From: Gammaproteobacteria bacterium
GTDB lineage: Bacteria; Pseudomonadota; Gammaproteobacteria; GRL18
NCBI GenBank assembly: GCA_026994225.1
Contig: JALWRI010000122.1
Span: 1-39,043, forward strand
Length of the DNA: 39,043 bases
Direction of reading: 5' to 3'
A program made the translations under genes and the position numbers. The notes under the pieces are model-generated. The model was given only the letters and a program-made list of their open reading frames with translations, did no database searches and had not been told where the DNA came from. Each line of letters begins with the position of its first letter. The first letter of the stretch is position 1. Shown in pieces: positions 26,901-38,900 of this stretch.

Positions 26901-29900
26901 TGCCCGATATTATTGATGATAATTTGAGTAGTGATAATAAATTTGTTGCTCCACGCAGTGATAAAGAGAAAGATTTAGCTATTATTTGGGCTGAGGTATT
27001 GGGCAAGGATAAAGTAGGGGTCTTTGATAATTTCTTTGCATTAGGTGGCGATTCTATTCTTAGTATTCAGGTGATTAGTCGTATTAATCGCTCAGGATAC
27101 CATGTAAAACCCAAAGACATGTTTGAAAATCAAACGATTGCTGAGTTAGCAAATGTATTGCAAGAAGTAGAAGCTCCACAAGCTGAACAAGGTTTGGTAA
27201 CGGGTAATATCGATCTCAGTCCAGTACAAATATGGTTTTTTGCACAACATTTTGCACAACCTCATTATTGGAATCAGGCCGTACTACTGACTCCTGGTGT
27301 CAAGTTAGAGAAAAAATATCTACAGCGAGCAATAAAAAATATACTGCAACAACATGATGCATTGCGTATTTGCTTTCATCAAGGGCAAGTGATACGCCAA
27401 TATTATGCCGAAATGCCGAGTGAAATCCCTTTATCCTGGATAGATTTGACAGATATTTCTGGTGTAGAACAAAGTGATGCACTAAAAAAAGAAAGTGAAA
27501 TACTGCAAGCAAGTTTAGATTTGGAAAAAGGGCCTTTAATACGGGTGGCGGTGTTTGATTTAGGTATACAACAACGGCTTTTAATTGCTGTACATCACTT
27601 GGTTATGGATGGTATCTCTTGGCGCATAGTATTAGAAGATTTACAACTTGCTTATCAAGCTCACAGTAAGGGGTTGGCTGTCAATTTAGGGAATAAAACC
27701 GTTTCTTTACAAAAATGGCTGAGTGCATTGTATCATTATGCTAATGAGCAGGATTTTAGTGCTGAAATTACGTATTGGAAAGAGACCTTACAATCACCTT
27801 GTAAAGCCTTACCCAGAGATAATTGGCAAGCAGATAATACGGTAGCAAGTAGCGTATTATATTCGGTAACATTAAATAGTGATTACACTGAGGCATTATT
27901 ACAAACTGCATTACAACCCTATCATAATGAAATTAATGATTTATTATTGGCAGCCTTAGCGAAGGCATTGGCAAAATGGTGTGCGTCAGAAAATGTATTG
28001 ATTGATTTGGAAGGACATGGACGAGAAGAGATTGGGGTAGATTTAGATATTTCTCGTACTGTCGGTTGGTTTACTGCTATTTTCCCAGTCGCATTGTCGA
28101 TTTTAGAAGATACTGCAGATTTTATTAAAGTGACTAAAGAACGCTTGCGTGCTATTCCGCAAAAAGGGTTATCGTATGGATTATTACGTTATCTCAAAGG
28201 TGAAAGAGATTTACAAAAACAAAAGCAAGCAGAATTAGTTTTTAATTATTTAGGGCAATTTGCTGCGTTAGATAAAGAAAATGCGTTATTACGTCCTGCA
28301 ACAGAAGATTTTGGTCGTTCTCATGCACCAGCAGGGCAGCGTCCTTATTTACTAGAAATTAATGCGTTAGTACAAGATAGTTGCTTACGTATTGATTGTT
28401 ATTATAGTCAGGCTGTACACCATGATGATACGATTAAATCATTTTTAGAAGATTATAAACAGGCATTAATGGCATTAGTCGATCATTGCTTACAACCGGA
28501 TATTGCAGCTTATACACCTTCTGATTTTCCTTTAGCACAATTACAACAAAAAAATCTTGATCAATTACAGTTACGCAATGTAGAAGCCGTCTATCCCCTT
28601 GCACCATTGCAAGAAGGTATGTTATTTCATAGTTTATATGACACCTCAAGTATGTATTTTGAACAAATGCATTGTGCAATTACGGGTGATGTCGATGTAC
28701 AAGCCTTTGAACAGGCATGGATGTTAGTGATACAGCAACATCCTATTTTACGGAGTTATTTTATTTGGGAAGGGGTGGGTAAACCTCTACAAGTGGTAAA
28801 ACAGCATGTCAAGCTAAAATTAGCGAAGTTAGATTGGTCAAATATTGCTACCGATGAGCAAGAAAAACGTTGGCAAGCATATGTGATTGCAGATAGAAAA
28901 AATTATTTCCCATTAAATCATTTACCCCTGATGCGGTTGCAGTGGGTGAAAATGGCAGAGCAAGATTATCGTTTTCTATGGAGTTACCATCATATTTTAC
29001 TCGATGGTTGGTCGATGGCATTGGTATTAGGACAAGTATTTCATAATTATGAAGCCTTATATAGAGGTGCTTCAGTACATCCTCAAGCTCCTGTTCGTTA
29101 TGAAAACTTTATTGCCTGGTTAGTGAAACAGGATAAGCAAAAAGCGGAAACTTTTTGGCAACAATATTTAGCGGGTTTTATTACTCCTACATCCTTACCC
29201 TATGATTATAAGGTAACGGTAGAAGAAGCACAACATGCAGAACAGCGTATGGATGTGGATCAGAAAGTAACCGATAAATTGAATGATTTAGCACGTCATT
29301 ATCAAGTCACATTAAATACCTTGATGCAAGCAGCCTGGGCATTGTTATTAGGGCGTTATAGTCAAGAAAATGAAGTATTATTTGGGATTACCGTAGCAGG
29401 GAGACCGACTGAATTAGCCAATATAGAACAAATGGCAGGGTTATTTATTAATACCATTCCCTTACGAGTAAAGATTGATGCCAAGCAATCATTATTATCC
29501 TGGTTGGGCGCATTACAAAAAATCCAATCCTCATTACATGAATTTGAAACAACGCCTTTAGTTGATATTCAACGTTATAGTGATCTAGCAGGAAAAGAAG
29601 CATTATTTGAAAGTATTTTAGTATTTGAAAACTTTCCCATAGATAAGTCTTTACGCCAACAAAAATTACCTATTCACGTTGGAGAACTCCAGATTTTTGA
29701 GCAGACCAACTATCCTATTGTGATGGTAGTGATACCATCTGAACAAGGCTTATCTTTACGCTTAACCTATAATACTGCTCTTTTTGAAGCAAAAACCGCA
29801 GAGCGTTTAATACAGCATTTCTTTAATTTATTAAATTCTATGTTACTGAAACCACAACAGCAAGTGGCAACGGTTTCGATGATCAATGCACAGGAAAAGA

Positions 29901-32900
29901 AAAAGTTATTGTGCGATTGGAGTCAGGCACCAACTGCATATCCACGTAATTATTGTATCCATACTTTATTTGATCAGCAGGTAGAAAAAACACCTGATGC
30001 CATCGCATTGATTGCAGGAGAAGAAACATTAAGTTATGCACAATTAGACGCAAGAGCTAATCAATTAGCACATTATTTACGCCATTTAGATATAGGCCCT
30101 GAAATGTTAGTTGGTTTTTGTTTTGAGCGTTGCCTGGATATGATCGTGAGTCTGTTGGCTATATTAAAAGCAGGAGCGGCTTATTTACCGCTTGATCCCG
30201 AATATCCGGCAGATCGCTTAATACATATGCTAGAGGATACTGGAGTAAGCGTTATATTAAGCCATAGTAGCTTGTTTAATCGGCTACCTGAGTATACGTG
30301 TCAATTAATTTTACTCGATACCGAAGAAATACACACTCTGTTACAGCAAGAATCGAGTCGTACTCCATTAAATGGTTCTACAGCGAAAAACCTTGCGTAT
30401 GTGATGTATACCTCTGGTTCTACCGGACGACCCAAAGGCATAGAAGTGATCCATCGTAATGTGGTGCGTTTGGTGAAAAATAACAACTTTATGGAATTAG
30501 ACAGTAGTACCCGATTTTTGCACTATGCACCGGTTGCCTTTGATGCAGCAACGCTGGAAATTTGGGGAGCGTTATTAAATGGGGGAACGGTTGTATTATC
30601 GCCGCCTGGTCAACTTTCTATGGAACAACTAGGGCAAGTTATTAAAGAACAGGCAGTGAATGCAGCATGGCTGACGGCAGGATTATTTCATGTCATGGTG
30701 GAATATCATCTGGAGGCATTAAAACCGCTACGCTATTTATTGGCAGGGGGGGATGTACTTTCTCCTGTGCATGTTAAAAAAGTGCTTGATCACATTCCTG
30801 ATATTACCTTAATTAATGGATACGGACCGACTGAAAATACTACTTTTACCTGTTGTTATCCTATGACTAAAGAGACACAAATTCAGCAATCTGTACCGAT
30901 AGGACGTGTGATTGCGAATAGTAGTATTTATATTTTGGATAGTGCTTTACAACCCGTACCACAAGGGGTTGCCGGTGAGTTATATACGGGAGGAGATGGT
31001 GTCGCAAGAGGGTATTTAAATTTACCGGAATTAACCAAGCAGGTTTTTTTACCTGATCCATTTGCCAAAGAAGATCATGCCAGAATGTATAAAACGGGTG
31101 ATAGAGTTCGTTTTAATGATGCCGGTTTAGTCGAATTTTTAGGGCGCGTTGATACACAGGTTAAAATACGGGGCTACCGTATTGAGACAGCAGAGATTGA
31201 GGTACGTTTGGTAGAATATGATAGCGTGCGGGACGCGCTAGTGCATGTACGAGAAGAAAATGGGCAAAAACGCCTGGTTGCCTATCTGATTCCAGAAGAA
31301 GGCAGTGTCAGTATTGATGATATTAAAGCCTTTTTATCCACATCTTTGCCGCAATATATGCTGCCATCAGATTATGTACTGTTAGAACAATTTCCTTTGA
31401 ATGCTAATGGTAAAGTGGATCGTAAAGCCTTGCCTTCGCCTACTGCACAGATACGTCAAATTGATAATCATTATGTTGCACCAGGTAATGAAATAGAGAA
31501 AAAATTGGTAGTCGTGTGGTCAGAGGTATTAAATTTAGACAGCGTAGGTATTGAAGATAATTTCTTTGAATTAGGTGGTGATTCTATTTTAACGATACAG
31601 TTAATTAGTAGAGCTGCACGTTTAGGTATTCATTTAACACCCAAACAAGTATTTGCACAACAAACGATTGCCAAGTTAGCGAAAGTTGCCAAATCTATAC
31701 AAAGTGTGGATGCGCCACAAGGAGCAGTTAGCGGAGAAATACCATTGCTTCCTATCCAGCATTGGTTTTTTGAATTAGCGGTAACGGATGCACATTATTG
31801 GAATCAAAGTGTGTTATTAACGGTACAGCAAAATATAGAAAATACTGTGTTGGAATCGGCTCTGATGGCATTATTAGAGCAACATGATGCCTTACGGATA
31901 CGTTTTCAGCAAAAGGATAATATTTGGCAACAAGAAAATATGTTGTTAGATATGCACGTTCCTTTTCAAGAAGTGGATTTGTCTATTTTCAGTTATGCCC
32001 AGCAACAACAACGCTTAATTGCTGAATCAAATAAAGTACAAGCATCTTTAGCATTGGACACTTCACCATTATTTAGAGCAGTGTTATTTAATTTAGGAGA
32101 ACATGGACAACGGTTATTATTATGTATTCATCATTTATTGGTAGATGGAATTTCCTGGCGTATTTTACTTGAAGATTTACAAACGGCTTGCCGTCAACAA
32201 ATACAAGGACAAGGTATAGTTTTAGGCGATAAAACCAGTTCATATCAAGGATGGGCAAAACAATTACTGATTTATACACAAAGCGATACGGTACAAAATA
32301 GTAAACCATATTGGCAGTATTTATCAGAACAAGCGAGGAAAATAGTCGCAACAATACCTGTTGATATGCCCGCAGGAGAAAATACTGAAGCAAATGTACA
32401 ACGAGTCAGTCAGCAATTAAGTAAAGCACAAACACAATTATTATTAACACAAGCACATCAATCTTATCGTACGGATATGAATGATTTATTAATCGCAGCG
32501 TTAATACAAACCTTAGGGCAATGGAGCAGTAATACAAAAGTATTAATTGAAATGGAAGGACATGGACGAGAAACGATTACCGATCAATTAGATATTTCTC
32601 GTACTGTTGGATGGTTTACCAGTTTATATCCAGTGTTGTTTGATCTTTCTAGTGTCAATACATTGACGGATTTATTAAAAAATTGTAAAAGCACCTTACG
32701 AGAAATTCCGCATAAGGGATTAAGTTATGGTTTATTACGTTATCTAGGAAGTGATGCTGATCAAAAATTCGATTGTAAAGCCGATGTAGCATTTAATTAT
32801 TTAGGGCAATTAGATAATGTGTTTGCACAAGATAGTTTATTTATTCCTGCTACGGAGGAATACGGATCGGAGCGAAGTGGCAGAGCTGAGCGTACTCATT

Positions 32901-35900
32901 TATTAAGTTGTAATGCAAGAGTGAGTGATGGTTGTTTATTTATAGATTGGTTATATAGTGATAAAAAACATCATGCTCGAACCATTGAACAACTAGCAGA
33001 AAGTTATCAAGCGAATTTACAATCTATTCTTGATCATTGTCTTGCCGAGCAGACTTATCATTACATTCCCTTTGATTTTCCATTGCTGGATTTAGAACAA
33101 GAAAAATTAGATAAAATCCTGGCCGATTTACCCAATATTGATGATCTGTATCCGCTTGCACCATTACAAGAAGGTATGTTATTTCATAGTTTATATGATC
33201 CACAAGGAGGCTTTTACTTTAATCAAGTACATTGCGATATTGAAGGGGAAGTTAATTGGGAACACTTTATCCAGGCATGGAATACTGTCATTAATAGTTA
33301 TGATATTTTACGTTGTGGATTTGTCTGGGAAGGGTTGGAAAAACCATTACAATTTGTACAACATCAACCTGAAATGGCAGTAAAACATTATGATTGGAAA
33401 AATCTGAAACAAGCAGCACAAAAAAAATCCTGGCAAGCCTTATTAGTAGATGATCGGCATAATGGTTTTGCTATGCACAATGCACCATTGATGCGTATGG
33501 CATGGATACATTTAAGCGATAAAAAGTATCGTTTATTATGGAGTAATCATCATATTTTATTAGATGGTTGGTCGATGTCGTTAGTTTTGGGGCAGGTGTT
33601 TCAATACTATGAAAAATTACAACAAAAAGAACAAATTGTAATAGCACAACAGCCCAGTTATGGACAATTTATTGCCTGGTTACAACAACGGGATATAGAA
33701 CAGGAAAATCAATTCTGGAAACAGTATTTACAAGGCTTTAGTGTTGCTACACCGTTACCAAAAGAAAGCCATTTATTATCTGAACAAGCAGATTATGAGG
33801 AACAAGAAATACTCTTGGAGAAAGAGTTAAGTCAGCAATTACAAGCATTAAGCCGCCGCCATCATTTAACCTTAAATGTGTTAATACAAGCTGCCTGGGC
33901 GATTTTATTAGCACGTTACAGTGGTGAAGATGATGTTGTTTTTGGGGTAACGGTATCAGGTCGTCCTGCTGATTTAGATAATGTGGAAAAAATGGTAGGA
34001 TTATTTATTAATACCATTCCATTACGGATACCTTTAGTCGCAACAGAAAAATTATTACCCTGGCTGACTGCCCTACAACATCAACAAGTAGAATTACGTC
34101 AGTATGAGGCCACGCCTTTAGTCAATATTCAGTCTTTAAGCGAAGTACATGCCAATGACAGTTTATTCAACAGCATATTGGTATTTGAAAACTATCCTAT
34201 GGATAGTGCATTACGTAAGCAACATTTTAGTTTAAAAATTAGTCATGTGCATACCATAGAACAAACCAACTTTCCGTTAACCTTAGCTGTCTTTCCTGCA
34301 GAACAGATGGGGTTACGCTTTTTATATGATACGCATCAATTTTCCGCCAGGAATATTGCTTCCATGCTAGCACATTTAAATTTATTACTACAACAATTTG
34401 TTACCGATATTCAACAGCCATTGTCAGCATTACAGTTATTAACGGAAGCAGAACAATTACAATTATCGCATTGGAATGCAACGAAAGCACCTTATCCTGA
34501 ACGACAAACTTTATCTGGTCTGGTTGCTGAATATGCACAAACGATCCCTGATATGTTAGCAGTGAGTGATGATCAGGAAAGTTTAAACTACGCAGAACTC
34601 AATACTAAGGCCAATCAGTTAGCGCATTATTTAATTGATATGTCAGTAGTAAAAGGGAATTTTGTAGCGCTTTGTTTACCTCGTAATAATGATATGGTGG
34701 TGGCATTATTAGCGATATTAAAAGTCGGTGCAGCCTATGTTCCTCTTGATCCCTCTTATCCTCAAGAGCGGTTGGAATTTATGTTGGCAGATACGCAAGC
34801 TACTGTCTTGATTACTACCGAAACCTTGCAAAATCATTTACATCTACATACAACGGGACGAGTATTATGTTTAGATAGCGTTGAGAGTATTTTTACCTCT
34901 AGTATGCAACATAATCCTGCGGTAGATATAGCAGAAGATGATTTAGCGTATGTGATTTATACCTCAGGTTCTACGGGTAAACCTAAAGGAGTTTGTTGTC
35001 ATCATCGGGGAGTATTAAATTTACTTGCTGATTTCCAATCTCGTGCGCCATTAAAAGAAGGTGATGCAAGCAGTGCATGGACCAGTTTAAGTTTTGATGT
35101 ATCGGTATATGAAATCTTTGTGCCGTTATTATCAGGAGGAAGTTTATATCTTGTTCCTGATGCGATCCGGGGAGATGGCTTGGCTTTTATTCACTGGATA
35201 GCAAAACACCAGATTGCGGGGGCGTATATTCCTCCCTTTATGTTACAAGATTTTTCACAATGGTTAGAACAGCATCCTGGCGAATCGTCATTAAAACGTT
35301 TATTAGTTGGGGTAGAACCTATTCCTGAGCCATTATTAGTATCTTTTATGATGCGGATACCCACATTACAAGTGATTAATGGTTATGGCCCAACAGAAAC
35401 TGCAATTTGTGCGACACTTTATAATGTTAGTCGGGATACGATGCCAGATAGACGTACACCTATTGGCAGTGCAGTACAAAATACCCAGCTCTATGTGCTG
35501 GATCAAAATATGCAAAGAGTACCCCCTGGGGTAACGGGAGAATTATTTATTGGCGGTGCGGGAGTAAGTCGTGGCTATTTAAATCGCCCACAGCTTAATC
35601 AAGCAAGTTTTATTCGTAATCCATTTAATAATGATAGTACAGATAGATTATATCGCACAGGAGATTTAGTGCGTTATTTACCGACTATAGAGAATGAGCA
35701 AGGGATATTAGAGTTTGTTGGTCGTTGTGATCATCAAGTTAAAGTACGTGGCTATCGTATTGAACCAGGTGAAATAGAATCATTATTACTCACTCATCAA
35801 TCTGTGCAAGAAGCGATAGTGATTGCCAGAGATGATAAAAAAGGGATAAAAATTTTGGTGGCTTATCTGGTATTAAGCCAGCAGCATGTAGAAGTCAGTG

Positions 35901-38900
35901 AATTACGTCAATTTTTAGCAGAAAAATTAGCAGAATATATGATCCCGTCTGCTTTTGTTATGTTACAAGAGATGCCTTTAACCAGTAATGGTAAGTTAGA
36001 TAGAAAAGCATTACCTGCTCCCGATTTTGAACAATTATCTGGAGATAATAATTATGTTGCAGCACGCAATGATATTGAAAAACGTTTATTAACTATTTGG
36101 CAATCTGTTTTGGATGTTGAACGTTTGGGGGTATTTGATAATTTCTTTGAACATGGTGGGCATTCTTTACTTGCTACACAAGTTGTCAATCGGGTCAATG
36201 AAGCATTTCAAGTTAAAATTCCCCTGCGGCAACTATTTACGTTACCTACCGTTGCAGAATTTGCCAAGCAGTTAGGTCAAAGTGAAGCGATAGACCAAGA
36301 TACGGCAGAATTAATTACGATTTCTCGAGATGGCGAATTACCCTTGTCGTTTTCTCAGCAACGATTATGGTTTTTACAACAATTAGAACCTCAAAATACG
36401 GCCTATAATATTCCGGCTGCCATCCGTTTTGAGGGGGATTTAAATATTGAAGTATTACGTCAGGTTTTTGCACATATTGTGGCACGCCATGAAGTATTAC
36501 GTACTACCTTTATTGATTATGAAGGACAAGCCTATCAAAAAATCCATGCAGTGCGCCCCTGGTATTTAGGTTTGAAAGATTTATCGACATTAGATGAACA
36601 AGCTAAACAAGCGAGTTTTAAAGACATAGCAAATAGTGAAGCCAGTTATCAATTTGATTTACAAAAAGGCCCTTTACTGCGTACTACTTTATTACAAATG
36701 AGCAGTAATGAATATATTTTGCTAGTGACTATGCACCATATTATTTCTGATGGTTGGTCAGTGGGAATATTTATTGAAGAAGTGAGCCATTTTTATAAAA
36801 CCTTATTGCAAGGTGAAACCGTTGCGCTACAACCTTTGGCAATACAATATGCAGATTATGCACATTGGCAACGTCAATGGTTACAAGGAGAGCGGTATGA
36901 ACAGCAACTACATTATTGGAAGCAACAACTTTCTAATTCGTCATTATTAGCATTACCGACTGATTATCCTCGTACTATAGGGCAAGCAGGAGCAGAAGTA
37001 AAAGTCCTTATTCCTAAACCAATTACGGAAAAGTTACATAAGTTAACACAGTCACAAGGTGTAACATTATTTAGTATATTATTAAGCGCTTATCAAGTAT
37101 TATTGTATCGTTATACAGGGCAAACGGATATATCGGTAGGTACTCCGATTGCTGGAAGAAATCGGGCAGAATTAGAAACATTGATTGGATTTTTTGTCAA
37201 TACCTTAGTATTGCGTAATCAATTTCCTGATAATCCTCGTTTTACGGAATTATTGCAAAATACCCATAAAACCGTATTAGATGCATTTGATGCACAGGAT
37301 ATTCCATTTGATAGTTTAGTTGATGCGATGCAAATTGAACGAGATTTGCTACATACTCCGCTCTTTCAGGTAATGTTAGTATTACAAAATATGCCTGTGG
37401 GAGAATTAGATTTACCTGGATTGCGTTTATTACCTGTAGCATTAGAAACCCATACTGCTAAATTTGATATAACGTTGGAATTAACAGAGCAAAATAATGA
37501 AATAAAGGGAAGTTTCAAGTACCGCAGTGATTTATTTTCAGCCCAACGTATGCAGACCTTGCAACAACATTTTTTATCTTTGTTAGCCAGTATTGTCGCT
37601 GATCCACAACAACGTATTTCCCAGTATGAGATATTACTTCAGGATGAAAAAGTAAATATTCTACAAAACTGGAATAGCAGTACAGTCAGTGTATTGAAGC
37701 AATGTTTTTATCAACAATTTATCGAACAAGCAGCAAAAACACCAGATAATATTGCTATTTGCTTTGGCCAGCAAACTATCAGTTATGCAGATCTAAATCG
37801 TTATTCTAATCGCTTGGCGCATTATTTACGCTCTCAAGATATTGGGGTGGAAGATAGAGTTGCTATTTTGGCCTACCGTTCGATTGAAATGGTGATTGCA
37901 TTATTGGCTGTCTCTAAAGCTGGAGCGGCTTATGTACCTTTAGATCCGGATCATCCTGTAGAACGTTTACAATGGATTATCCAGGATGCAAAGGTTAAGA
38001 TGTTGTTAACACAACAAGTGTGTCAAGAAAAATGTCAACCTTTATTTGATCGTGAAGATTGTCATCTCGCATACATCATTATGGATGATCAAGTCATGGT
38101 GTGTGGTGATGAGTCAGAAGAAAATGTACCTTACCAGGGAAATTTACATGAGTTGGCATATATTATTTATACTTCAGGGAGTACTGGTAAACCGAAAGGA
38201 GTAATGATAGAGCATCGGCAATTAAATAATTATATTGCTGGTTTTGCGCCTGTATTATCGCTGCAAGAACAAGAATGTATTGATTTTGCAGCCCCTCTTG
38301 CATTTGATACCAGTGTTACTTCCGTCATTTTACCCTTATTATGCGGTGCATGTATTCATATTAGCAGTGAGGCACAGAAAAAAGATCCAGTACAGTATTT
38401 GCAGCAATTACAGGCACAAAAAGTGCATGTTTTTAAAGCCACCGCAGGGTATTTCAGGGCATTATTATATGCAACAGAAAAAGATACCCAATTAGAACAT
38501 TTGCATACCATCGTGTTAGGAGGAGAGGCCTTAATTTTCCGTGATGTAGAAGAATGGTTACAGCGTTTTCCACAACATCGGATTATTAACTCTTATGGCC
38601 CGACTGAAACCACTGTTGCAGTGTTACATCATGTTATTCGTTATGATAACTTATATCAATATGCTAATGTCCTACCGATAGGACGACCTTTTGGTAATAC
38701 TGAAGTGTATATTTTGGATGCACAAGGGGGGGTATGTCCGGCAGGAATAGCAGGTGAGTTATATATTGGCGGACAAAGTGTAGCAAGAGCGTATGTACAA
38801 CGCAGTGACTTAAACCGTGAAGTATTTATTAATAATTATTTTTCTGAAGATAGTCGGGAGCGTTTATATCGTAGTGGTGATTTAGTCCGCTATTTAGAAG

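Noticed and set aside
27211-28550. Possibility that the first E domain is a C domain
   Set aside because: EGHGRE and FNYLGQF motifs, the GGDS carrier before it and the D-donor C domain after it identify an epimerase.
32088-32393. 101-codon minus-strand ORF
   Set aside because: Antisense to the intact second E domain; composition follows the opposite strand and no domain was seen.
33138-33383. 81-codon plus-strand ORF inside the third megasynthase
   Set aside because: It overlaps the conserved YPLAPLQEGMLFHSLYD C-domain coding in another frame; no ribosome-binding site or protein-like pattern.
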